NCBI GenBank assembly: GCA_963734665.1
Contig: CAVTIR010000004.1
Span: 992,001 to 1,056,000 of the forward strand
DNA from: Trebonia sp963734665
GTDB lineage: Bacteria; Actinomycetota; Actinomycetes; Streptosporangiales; Streptosporangiaceae
Length of the DNA: 64,000 nucleotides
Direction: 5' to 3'
In this document: in pieces, positions 49,109-57,426 of the stretch
Numbering within the stretch: position 1 is the first letter of the stretch
Layout of the letters: every line of letters begins with the position of its first letter
The notes under the pieces: model-generated
The model's input: the letters and a program-made list of their open reading frames with translations, nothing else
What the model was told of the DNA's origin: nothing
Databases searched by the model: none
Program-made: the position numbers and the translations under genes

Positions 49109-51247
49109 GTGAAGTTCCTACTGCGGAACATCTTGATCGCGCTTGCTTGGGCTGGATGCTTGGCCCTGGTTGGCTGGATCTACTGGAGCGGTGACCGCGG
49201 AATGGTCGCCTCGATCGTCCAGGGAGTCCTCGCACCTATAGGTGTCTTCCTCGCTCTGCTGCCCTTCTGGCTGTCCAGAAGAGAACGGGTAAAAAGCTAT
49301 CAGGAGGCACGGCAGGCGACAATCAAGCAGCGTGCTGACGCGGCCGACGACCTCGCCAAGCAGATGGTCGAGCAGTGGCGCACTGAAGCGAGCAATTGGG
49401 GAATTACTCGACCCGCGCCAATCAATGTCCGCTGGATGTGGGGAAAGGCGGATGTTGCCGCTCCAAGGGCAGAGATCAACACTTCCTTGCCGGACGGGAT
49501 CGGGCCTAAAATAATTCCCTCGACCGCACCCGCGATTCCACGAACTGGAACTATTGCCACCTTGTATGACACTGTATATACTCGTCTCAAGCGTGGACGG
49601 CTGGTGATCTTGGGGTCTAAGGGATCAGGAAAAACCGCGGCGATGATGCTGCTAATGCTGGCGGCTCTGGCGCACCGCAGCCCGGACGGGGACGGAGCAA
49701 AAGCGCCGGTACCTGTTTGGCTGACACTAAGCGGTTGGGATCCTTATACTGTGCCGCTGCTCGATTGGGCTGCGACAGTGATGGTTCGAGACCACCGTTT
49801 TCTTCGCGCTAACGGATCCGTGCTCAGCCTAGCGAAAAAACTCCTTACCGAAGGAATTGTAGCACTTTTCCTTGACGGCTTCGATGAAATACCGAAGTCA
49901 ATGCAAGCCATGGCTATGAAGCAACTGGACGGTGTGCCGGCGAATCTGATAATTGTCATGAGCAGCGGCCGTGATGAATATCGTGATGCCCGTAATGCGG
50001 CACCGTTTCACAATGCTGCGGTAATAGAGCTACTTCCGCTAACTCAGCGAAGCGTTAGTGAGTATCTGACTCATGATCAGAACTCGCATCTGGGGGCGTG
50101 GAAGAAGATCGTTGACGATTTGGAGGGTAACCAATCGAGCATAGCCGCCCGGGCATTGCAGACGCCCTTGATGCTGTACTTGGCTCGCGCTGCCTACCAA
50201 GGCAGGGATCCCTCCGAGTTGGTCGACCCGACAAAGTTTGCCACGGAAGAGAGACTGCGCAGCCATCTCTTTGCTCAATACCTGGTCGCCGCCTATCCAA
50301 ATGCCAGAGAACGTGCCCATGCCCGTCGGTGGCTGACTTGGATTGCAAAGGAGATGAAGGATTCACGGGACCTTGCCTGGTGGCAGATTCCTACCTGGAT
50401 AGATGCTGGCCAGCATTGGGCTGGTGCGGCGATCATGAGCATGGTGGGTGGCGCCCTGGTGTTTTTCTCTCTTTTCGGTGAAAAGATAGATACTTCCCTG
50501 ATAGTAATTCCCTTGCTGCTGTTCCTCGATGCTTTGGGCTCAATTTTCGTTGTCATGATGGCAATCCAAGTGGCCTGGCTAATGAGCGTATTCGGCAGCG
50601 GGATGATGGGGGATTCTCGCGAACGATTCCGTGAAGGGCCAATTTTCGGCAGTCCGACCGGGCCGCGTAGTTTGGTCATTCGGCTGCCGCACGCCAACGA
50701 GATTACGAATGGTCTAGGATCCGGCGTGGTGTGTGGATACGCGTGCAGCTGGATCGGCCACTTTGTAGCTCAGTTGGTCGCGGGTCCAGGGTTCCTGCTT
50801 GAATTGGCTTTTGGGGTCTCGGGTGGGCTGCTATTTGGCCTCATAGATATCTGGCTAACGCCAGTTGAAGGGCAGCCATCCGCTACGCCGTTCTCCAGCT
50901 ATCGAGACGACCGCCGCACGTCGCTGATCTGCGGAATAAGTGGTGGCCTCGTATTCGGAAGTCTCACCGGATTGGCGGTAGGGGTAAACTTTGGGCCGAT
51001 ATATGGAGTAGCCTTCGGGTTGTTTGTTGGAGTATTTTTCGCTATGGTGTTTGGAAATGGGAACACCTTGGCCATTCTCTTCAGCAATATCTACTTGCTT
51101 GTAACGCGGCGGCGCCTGGTGAAAATCATAACCCTATTGGAAGATGCTCATAAACGTCAGGTTCTCAGACAGGCCGGTGCTGTCTACCAGTTCCGCCATG
51201 CGGAGTTGCAGGACTACCTGTGCGGGGAGCCACCCGTTCACCCCTGA
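49109..51247 (+). CDS. Membrane NACHT-domain NTPase
   Basis: 712 residues. Two N-terminal membrane helices (about 5-26 and 36-54), then a NACHT-type STAND NTPase with Walker A GSKGSGKT (169-176), Walker B VALFLDGFDE (251-260) and the sensor stretch IVMSSGRDEY. The C-terminal half (about 430-660) has seven or eight hydrophobic helices, and the protein ends with YQFRHAELQDYL, a tail common in actinobacterial NACHT proteins. Wobble positions are far richer in A/T than in neighbouring genes, which indicates transfer. No partner effector is adjacent. A defence or signalling role is inferred from the NACHT family only. GTG start without a clear Shine-Dalgarno. Confidence 0.8.
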   Translation: MKFLLRNILIALAWAGCLALVGWIYWSGDRGMVASIVQGVLAPIGVFLALLPFWLSRRERVKSYQEARQATIKQRADAADDLAKQMVEQWRTEASNWGITRPAPINVRWMWGKADVAAPRAEINTSLPDGIGPKIIPSTAPAIPRTGTIATLYDTVYTRLKRGRLVILGSKGSGKTAAMMLLMLAALAHRSPDGDGAKAPVPVWLTLSGWDPYTVPLLDWAATVMVRDHRFLRANGSVLSLAKKLLTEGIVALFLDGFDEIPKSMQAMAMKQLDGVPANLIIVMSSGRDEYRDARNAAPFHNAAVIELLPLTQRSVSEYLTHDQNSHLGAWKKIVDDLEGNQSSIAARALQTPLMLYLARAAYQGRDPSELVDPTKFATEERLRSHLFAQYLVAAYPNARERAHARRWLTWIAKEMKDSRDLAWWQIPTWIDAGQHWAGAAIMSMVGGALVFFSLFGEKIDTSLIVIPLLLFLDALGSIFVVMMAIQVAWLMSVFGSGMMGDSRERFREGPIFGSPTGPRSLVIRLPHANEITNGLGSGVVCGYACSWIGHFVAQLVAGPGFLLELAFGVSGGLLFGLIDIWLTPVEGQPSATPFSSYRDDRRTSLICGISGGLVFGSLTGLAVGVNFGPIYGVAFGLFVGVFFAMVFGNGNTLAILFSNIYLLVTRRRLVKIITLLEDAHKRQVLRQAGAVYQFRHAELQDYLCGEPPVHP

Positions 51248-51280
51248 CGCGCAGAGATGCCGCATCAGGTTAAGTACCTG

Positions 51281-52796
51281 TCACTTTCCGCGCTCGGCCC
51301 GCCAGGCTTCGTAGGCAACCTGCCAGCGTTTCCCGAGGGGGTAGAGGCCGTCGACGGACTCGCCCTTGGCGACCAGCTCGGCGGCGAAATCCTCTTGCAG
51401 TTCCTGCTCGGCGGCGTCCTGCGCCACCTCCATGGCCAGGTGGGCGGGGATGACGATGACCCCGTCGCCGTCGCCGGCGATGATGTCGCCCGGCGTGACC
51501 GTGACGCCGGCGCACGCGATCGTGGCGTTGACCTCCCACGGCACGTGCCGCCGCCCGAGCACGGCCGGGTGCGTTGCCGCCGTAGTAGACAGGCAGGTCC
51601 ATGGCGTGCAGCGCCTGGCTGTCCCTGATAGCGCCGTCGGTGACGATGCCCGCCGCGCCGCGGACCTGGGCGCGCAGCGCGAGGATGTCGCCGACCGTGC
51701 CCGCGGTGGGGTCGCCCCGCGCCTCGATCACGAGGATCTCGCCGGGCCGCACCTGCTCGACGGCGCGCTTCTGCGCGTTGAGCCCGCCGCCGCGCAACGT
51801 CCCGCCGTACTCGGCAAACAGGTCCTCGCGGAACGGCACGTAGCGGAGCGTCCTGGCGAACCCGACCATCTTCTTGCCTGGCTGGGTGGCGTGCAGCCGG
51901 TCGAGGGTGACGGAGTTGAAGCCGCGCTTGCGCAACTGGGCCGAGAGAGTGGCGGTGCTCACCCTGGCGACGGCACGCAGCAGGTCGGCAGGGGAGTCGG
52001 ACGGGCCCGGGGCGCCGTTGGCACCGTAGGCGGCCTCGCGCTGTGCGTCGTCCGGGTTCGGCATCGCGCCCGGCGGGGACAGGTCGTAGTCGGCTGCCTC
52101 GACCGGCGAGTGCAGCCGGCCGGTGGAAAGCCAGCCGCCGTCCTCCCCGGTGCCGCCGAACGGGCCGTCAAGCGGGGCCGCGGTGACCTCGACCTCGACG
52201 AGGTCACCGGGGCGGACCACGGTGGATCCTGTGGGGGTGCCGGTGAGGATCACGTCGCCGGGCTCGAGCGTGGTCAGCCGGGAGATGTCTGCGACGATGT
52301 CGGCGAAGGAGAACAGCAGGTCGTCGCCGCTGACCGCCTCCTGGGCGAGCTCGCCGTTGACCCAGGTCCGCAAGCGAATCCGCTCCGGGTCGATCTCTCG
52401 GGCGTCGAGCAGCCCCGGTCCTAGGGGGGTGAACCCGTCGATGCCCTTGGACCTCACGTTGGACCCGCTGTCGGCGTACCGCAGGTCGTAGACGCCGAAG
52501 TCGTTGGACGCGGTCACCCAGCGCACGTGCTCCCAGGCGTCGGCAGGGGAGACACGGGTCGCCCTGGTGCCGATGACGAGGGCGACTTCGCCCTCGAACG
52601 CCAGGAGCTCGCACCACGGCGGGCGGAGCACCGGGTCGCCGTCGGCGGCCAGGGTGTTCGGCGGCTTGAGGAAGTACGACGGCCACAGTGGCAGCCGGCC
52701 GCGCTCCATCGCCCGGCTGCGGTAGCTCACATGCACGGCGACGATCTTCGAGGGTGCGCGGCCGGTGAGTGGGTGGGCCACCTGCTGCTCTGTCAT
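51281..52796 (-). pseudogene. FAH-family / RraA-like fusion enzyme with a frameshift
   Basis: The N-terminal half is a fumarylacetoacetate-hydrolase-family domain (CELLAFEGEVALVIG, DGFTPLGPGLLDARE, VILTGTPTG), typical of HpaG isomerase/decarboxylases. The C-terminal half is RraA-like (GTVGDILALRAQVRGAAGIV, TDGAIRDSQALHAMDLPVYY), the fold of HMG/CHA aldolases. At 51574-51575 one extra T (A on the coding strand) shifts the frame after PVYYGG. Removing it restores THPAVLGRRHVPWEVNATIA to the end at 51281. Without the correction the last 90 residues are nonsense. Either a recent lesion or a sequence error. The start at 52796 sits 7 bases from the promoter module. Confidence 0.8.
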
Positions 52797-52803
52797 CGGA
52801 AAG

Positions 52804-52833
52804 ATCGTATATGGCATGCCGTCATCTGGACAG
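52804..52833 (-). promoter_or_regulatory. hpa-type promoter module, copy 2
   Basis: Read leftward: CTGTC, 17 bases including CGGCATGCCA, then TATACGAT, nine bases before the ATG at 52796. That spacing would give a leaderless or nearly leaderless mRNA. It matches 44900-44929 in order and length. Confidence 0.6.
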
Positions 52834-52984
52834 TCCCGGCCGGCACCCGGCTGATATGACAGAGAGTAACCGTATGTGAGAGTAGTCACATGGTTACGCA
52901 TCGGATCGACAGGGGAAGACAGGATACGGCCGTGAATATCGATAGTCGCGGCTGAACAACAGAGAGTCAACAAACGGGGGAAAC

Positions 52985-53383
52985 GTGACTCTTACCGATA
53001 TCCTCACCAAGAAGAGCGGCCAGCAGGGCATCGAGGCCATCGCGGAGCTCTTCGGAGGCAAGGGCCTGCAGGCCATCCTGTCGGCGATGTACTCCAACGG
53101 GCTGGCGCAGCAGGCGAAGTCCTGGACCGGTACCGGGCAGAACATGCCGGTCTCCAGCGCCGACGTCAAGAAGATGGCGAACCCGGCGGCGCTCGCGCGG
53201 ATGGCCCAGCAGGAGGACATATCGCAGGACGAACTCTGCGGCCACATCGCCCGGGCCCTGCCGCAGCTCGTTGACCAGGCGACGCCCGACGGGCAGGTCC
53301 CGAAGCAGGGCGGCAAGCCCGACGGGCTGGTCCCGAAGCAGGGCGGCAAGGACGTCCCGGCGGGCAAGTCCCGCAAGAAGTAG
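52985..53383 (+). CDS. YidB-family (DUF937) protein
   Basis: 132 residues: an amphipathic helical protein with GQNMPVSSADVKKM, then LPQLVDQATPDGQVP typical of YidB/DUF937. The C-terminus repeats VPKQGGKP/VPKQGGKD and ends in a basic KSRKK. GTG at 52985 with GGGGGAAAC upstream. Function in the family is not established. Monocistronic, followed by a hairpin. Confidence 0.85.
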   Translation: MTLTDILTKKSGQQGIEAIAELFGGKGLQAILSAMYSNGLAQQAKSWTGTGQNMPVSSADVKKMANPAALARMAQQEDISQDELCGHIARALPQLVDQATPDGQVPKQGGKPDGLVPKQGGKDVPAGKSRKK

Positions 53384-53471
53384 CCGCTAAACCCTTCTTA
53401 TCCCGCGCTGCCGCGCCGGGGAGATAACCGGCCCGCCGGCGTTAGGACGAGAAGGTTCTTGCCGGCGAGGC

Positions 53472-53501
53472 GTGGCGCCTGTCATGGACGGCAGGCGCCA
53501 C
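53472..53501 (+). terminator. Hairpin downstream of the YidB-like gene
   Basis: Perfect 10-bp arms GTGGCGCCTG and CAGGCGCCAC, 10-base loop, about 90 bases after the stop and 130 before galE. Confidence 0.6.
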
Positions 53502-53631
53502 CTTCATGTTCTCCCCGCGCGGCGCACCCGCCGCGCGGGCATGCGCCGTTACGAGGAATCCCGCCTCGTTCCTTCGATATGGTCGGGGGAGCGACCTGAA
53601 TCGCCGGTCGCATCCCGAGGAGGAGAACGGG

Positions 53632-54615
53632 TTGAAGCTACTGGTCACAGGCGGGGCCGGGTACATCGGCGGCGTCGTCACGCACGCACTCGTCGAGGCA
53701 GGGCACCAGGTCGTGGTGCTCGATGACCTGTCGACCGGTTTCGCGGAGACCATCCCGGCCGGGGTGGAGTTCCACCAGCTTCCCGTGCATCAGGTCGGCC
53801 AGGTGCTGACCCCTGGCGCCGGCTTCGAGGGCGTGCTGCACTTCGCGGCGAAGATCGAGGTCGCCGAGTCGGTGGCCCGCCCGGACCTGTACTGGGACGT
53901 GAACGTCGGCGGCACGATGGCCGTGCTCAACGCGGTCCGCGTGGCTGGCGTGCAGCGGATGCTCTTCTCCTCGACCGGGTCGATGTACGACCCGGCGACC
54001 GTCGTGCCCCTGCCGGGCGGCGGGTTCAGCAAGCTCGACGAGGACGCCGTTATCCGGCCAAAGAACCCGTACGCGGCGACCAAGCTCGCGGTCGACCTGA
54101 TGCTCGCCGGGGAGTGCGAGGCATTCGGCCTCGGGGCCGCGTCGCTGCGCTACTTCAATGCCGCCGGCGCGGTGGGCCGCCTGGGCGAGCGGCACTCCCC
54201 GGAGTCCCACCTGATCCCGATTGTGCTCCAGGTCGCCGGCGGCAAGCGCGACCAGCTGATGATGTACGGCGACGACTACCCGACCCCGGACGGCACCTGC
54301 GTCCGCGACTACATCCACGTCGCGGACCTGGCTGAGGCGCACCTCCTCGCCCTGGCCGCGATCAAGCCCAGTCGGCACGAGGTCTACAACCTGGGCAACG
54401 GCGACGGCTACAGCGTCAGGCAGGTCATCGACGCCGCCCGCGAGATCACCGGCCACCCGATCCCGGTCAAGTTGGCCCCCCGCCGCCCCGGCGACCCGGC
54501 CGCCACGGTCGCCGCGAGCGACAAGGCCCGCCGCGACCTGGGCTGGCAACCGGCCCGCCCCGCCCTGCACGACATCATCGCTGACGCGTGGTCCTTCCAC
54601 CAGTCCACCTGGTAG
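53632..54615 (+). CDS. galE: UDP-glucose 4-epimerase
   Basis: Interconverts UDP-glucose and UDP-galactose for cell-surface glycans. Extended SDR of 327 residues: NAD motif VTGGAGYIGG at the N-terminus, SSTGSMYD with the catalytic Ser region and Y-x3-K in NPYAATKLAVD (near 147). The start is TTG at 53632 with GAGGAG six bases upstream, matching the usual MKxLVTGGAGYIG beginning; the frame upstream is non-coding. Confidence 0.93.
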   Translation: MKLLVTGGAGYIGGVVTHALVEAGHQVVVLDDLSTGFAETIPAGVEFHQLPVHQVGQVLTPGAGFEGVLHFAAKIEVAESVARPDLYWDVNVGGTMAVLNAVRVAGVQRMLFSSTGSMYDPATVVPLPGGGFSKLDEDAVIRPKNPYAATKLAVDLMLAGECEAFGLGAASLRYFNAAGAVGRLGERHSPESHLIPIVLQVAGGKRDQLMMYGDDYPTPDGTCVRDYIHVADLAEAHLLALAAIKPSRHEVYNLGNGDGYSVRQVIDAAREITGHPIPVKLAPRRPGDPAATVAASDKARRDLGWQPARPALHDIIADAWSFHQSTW

Positions 54616-54630
54616 CTCACGTATCCCGAA

Positions 54631-54738
54631 ATGTCCGGGGATATCACCCTCAACCTCGGCGGCTCCAAGGCCCAGTCCGGCGACGGCTACGAGCCAACCG
54701 GCATCGCCCTGACGACAACCCCAACCCCCGGCTCGTAA
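54631..54738 (+). other. Short open frame after galE, uncertain
   Basis: A 35-residue frame (MSGDITLNLGGSKAQSGDGY, ending TTTPTPGS) shortly after galE. It lacks a ribosome binding site and may be the tail of a lost secreted protein gene. Coding status is doubtful. Confidence 0.25.
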
Positions 54739-54854
54739 GAGCAGGGTCAAACCCGCAAGACCAGTCATCCAGTACGTGTCCGTGGTGCCCTCGAAAGTCC
54801 ACCGCTTCGCCCGCCCGGCGCCGCGAGGTTCTGTCCAGCACCTACTATGGAAGA

Positions 54855-55093
54855 TAACAGCAAGAAGCGAACCGCTTCAGCGGGATGGTGGATAGGAATG
54901 CCCCTATGGCGTGCCTCGTATCCACCATCCTCGTCCGGCCGCCGCACAGAAGCCTTATCTGACGGATAACAGCAAGGAAAGCGTGATCCGTCCGGGTCGG
55001 AGCATGATGGTGGATCGTAAGGAGTGCCCTGGCACTCCTTACGATCCACCATCATCGAGGCCTCGTGATAACAGCAAGAAGCGTGCAGTGCTC
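54855..55093 (+). repeat. Three GATAAC-family heads with two hairpin units
   Basis: Heads at 54855, 54965 (GATAACAGCAAGGAAAGCG, expanded) and 55077 are spaced 110 and 112 bases apart. Between the first two, 54886-54929 pairs GATGGTGGATA with TATCCACCATC. Between the second and third, 55004-55028 and 55031-55055 form a perfect 25-bp inverted repeat with a 2-base centre, whose outer part again contains GATGGTGGAT. The array fills the space between convergent galE and the MetE-like gene. Confidence 0.85.
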
Positions 55094-55150
55094 CCAACGG
55101 AGGAGACGTCGCTTCCAGCCGCGGGTCTGTGGCCGGGCAGACCCGGGGGC

Positions 55151-56353
55151 TTACTCCGGCCAGACCTCGCGGGCCAGGCGGACCACGAGTTCCAGCTTGG
55201 CGCGCTGGTCTGCCGGGGTGACCGGGTTGGCGACCGGGACCGACGCGAAGCCGCACTGAGTGGACAGCGCCAGTTCCGTAAGGGGCTTGTAGCGCGCCGC
55301 CTCGTCGATGCGGCTGAGCACGTCCGCGTCGTACTCAAGGCGCGGTGACTTGGTGGTGAGCAGCCCGAGCACCACGACGGATCCCGGACGGGCATCGGCC
55401 AGGGGCTCGAAGCCGCCCGCGCGGTCGGAGTCGTACTCAAGCAGCAGCCGGTCCACCGTCAGCCGCGGGAACAGGCGCGCCGAGATCGCCCCGTACCCGC
55501 CCGCCGAGTGCCAGGCGCCGGACGGCCCGTTGCCGCGGCAGACGTGCAGCGCCGAGGTCACCCCGGTAAGCCCGTCGAACAGGGAGCTGTCGAGGGCGGC
55601 GTCGAACTCGAGCTCCGCCTCCGGGTCCCGGCCGGCGGCCTGCATGGCGGCGATGGTGTCTGGGTCGCAGAGTGAGCCGTAGTTGGGCGCGTCGAGCTGG
55701 ATGTAGTCGCAGCCGAGGTCGATCAGCGTGTGCGCCACCGAGCGGAGGTAGTCGCGGATCTCGGTGAGGAACTCCTCCGGCGAGGAGTATCCAGCGCCGG
55801 GCGAGGCAGTCGGTGACCAGTAGCGCCGGTGGTAGCTCGGCGCCGGCATGGTGAACTTTGTCCTGCTCCGCGCGTACCGGATGAGGAGGCTGTACTCGGC
55901 GGCCATGTCGCCGGTGCGCGGCGCGGTCGCGACCCGCCGGACCACCGAGGGATAACCGCCGCTGCGGCCCTCGGCGCCGCTGGCCGGCGCGCCGAAACGG
56001 CCCTCGGTCGCGCCCCGCCAGTTCATCGCCGCCTGGCCGCCGGCGACCGCGAAGGCGTCGACGAAGCGCGGGGTCTGCGCCCAGGCGACGCGGCGGGCCT
56101 CGCCGTCGGTGATGACGTCGAGGCCGAGTTCTTCCTGCAGCCTGATGGCGTCGCGCACCGCGTCGCCGAGGATGGCGTTGTCTGCCGGGGCGGACCGGCG
56201 GGCCGCGCGGACCACCGCGTCGTCCCGCAGCAGGCTGCCCACGGTCTCGGCCCGGGGGAACGCCCGCGCCGACCCTCCTGGCCGCCCTGTCTCTCCTGAC
56301 GGCACTGTCTCGCCTGTTACGGCGCTCTCTACGTCCACCTGGTCCTCCGGCAT
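55151..56353 (-). CDS. MetE-like cobalamin-independent methyltransferase
   Basis: 400 residues matching the C-terminal catalytic barrel of cobalamin-independent methionine synthase, without the N-terminal domain. Zinc ligands are visible as H-x-C in ALHVCRGN (near 270-272) and Cys in LSTQCGFASVP (near 365). RAETVGSLLR at the N-terminus and YIQLDAPNYG fit. Such stand-alone forms move methyl groups from varied donors. Being seven bases after the amidohydrolase gene of an aromatic-catabolism operon, O-demethylation of a methoxylated aromatic is a plausible role. Confidence 0.78.
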   Translation of the reverse strand: MPEDQVDVESAVTGETVPSGETGRPGGSARAFPRAETVGSLLRDDAVVRAARRSAPADNAILGDAVRDAIRLQEELGLDVITDGEARRVAWAQTPRFVDAFAVAGGQAAMNWRGATEGRFGAPASGAEGRSGGYPSVVRRVATAPRTGDMAAEYSLLIRYARSRTKFTMPAPSYHRRYWSPTASPGAGYSSPEEFLTEIRDYLRSVAHTLIDLGCDYIQLDAPNYGSLCDPDTIAAMQAAGRDPEAELEFDAALDSSLFDGLTGVTSALHVCRGNGPSGAWHSAGGYGAISARLFPRLTVDRLLLEYDSDRAGGFEPLADARPGSVVVLGLLTTKSPRLEYDADVLSRIDEAARYKPLTELALSTQCGFASVPVANPVTPADQRAKLELVVRLAREVWPE

Positions 56354-56359
56354 GGTTCG

Positions 56360-57376
56360 TCAGCGGATCTTGCCTAGCGCGGGGATCACCCGCGCTGGGT
56401 TCTCGTTAAAGATCTTTATTTTGTCCTCTTCGGTGAGGAAATCGAAAGCCCCGATCACCGGGACCAGATCGTCGCTCGTGCGACCCGTCTCCGGCCGGAC
56501 GGCACGCCCCGACCCCGGGGCCTCGGTGCCGAACAGCAACCTGGGCACGCCGCGCTGCTTGATGGCCGCCTCGAGGAAGTTCAGGTCGTAGCCGCACGTG
56601 TCGTAGAAGAGATTCTGCGACAGGTCCTTCTGCGCGATGTGGTGGTCGGTCGGGACGAACCGGTCGAGCGCGCCGCCGCAGTGGCAGATGATCACCTTCA
56701 GCTCGGGGAACAGCGAGAAGACGTCCCCGTGCGACAGGAACTGGCCGGCCAGGTACTGCTCGGTCAGGAAGCCGAGCTGGTAGTTGTGCGGGACCACCCG
56801 GAACCGGGGGTCGAGTGAGTTCGTGCCGTGCACGATCAGCGGGATGCCGAGCTCCTGGGCCCGCGCGTAGACCGGGAACCAGTACGGCTCGTGCATGCCC
56901 GGGGTGGTGCGGCGGCCCGCCGGGTCGGGGGAGACGTAGGCGGCGACGAACCCGAGGTCCTTCACGCACCGGTCAAGCTCGGCGACGCAGCCGGACAGGT
57001 CAGGCGCTGCCGAGTCCTGGGGCAGCATCGCCGCGCCGAGGAACCGGTCAGGAAACATCAAGCACTGCTGGTGGATCATGTCGTTCACGTACCGGGTCCA
57101 GGCCGGGATCAGGTGGGGTTCCATCCAGCCCATGGTGAGGAACGGGCGCGGGCCGATGACCTGCACGTCAATGTTCCGCTCGTCCATGTAGCGGGCGTGC
57201 GCCAGGGCCGCCTGGTGGAAGTCCTCCACGGTAACCCCGGCGGGCCCGGCCTTCTCCTGCCCGATCGGCGACGCCATCGGGGTGTTCGACCCCATCATCA
57301 GCATCAGGAACGAGTTGGCGCTGGCCGGCACCGACACGTGACCATGGACGTCAAGCACGGGGAGGTTGTGATACAC
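56360..57376 (-). CDS. ACMSD-family amidohydrolase (LigJ/decarboxylase-like)
   Basis: 338-residue amidohydrolase-2 protein. Metal-binding HGH is at the N-terminus (LDVHGHVSV), with further ligands in LIVHGTNS and ICHCGGALDRF and the late Asp/Glu in LFGTEAPGSG, where Asp is usual. The family includes decarboxylases and the 4-oxalomesaconate hydratase LigJ. Association with a LigB dioxygenase gene favours LigJ-type hydration, but decarboxylation is possible. Part of the leftward operon from 60101. Confidence 0.78.
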   Translation of the reverse strand: MYHNLPVLDVHGHVSVPASANSFLMLMMGSNTPMASPIGQEKAGPAGVTVEDFHQAALAHARYMDERNIDVQVIGPRPFLTMGWMEPHLIPAWTRYVNDMIHQQCLMFPDRFLGAAMLPQDSAAPDLSGCVAELDRCVKDLGFVAAYVSPDPAGRRTTPGMHEPYWFPVYARAQELGIPLIVHGTNSLDPRFRVVPHNYQLGFLTEQYLAGQFLSHGDVFSLFPELKVIICHCGGALDRFVPTDHHIAQKDLSQNLFYDTCGYDLNFLEAAIKQRGVPRLLFGTEAPGSGRAVRPETGRTSDDLVPVIGAFDFLTEEDKIKIFNENPARVIPALGKIR

Positions 57377-57426
57377 GAAGTGATCCCTTCCGTAACGTAA
57401 CGCGTAGCGTGGTCTGGAATAGCGGG

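Noticed and set aside
54855..55093. CRISPR-like spacing of repeats
   Set aside because: Only three heads, inter-head sequence contains conserved hairpin arms, and no cas genes are in the window.
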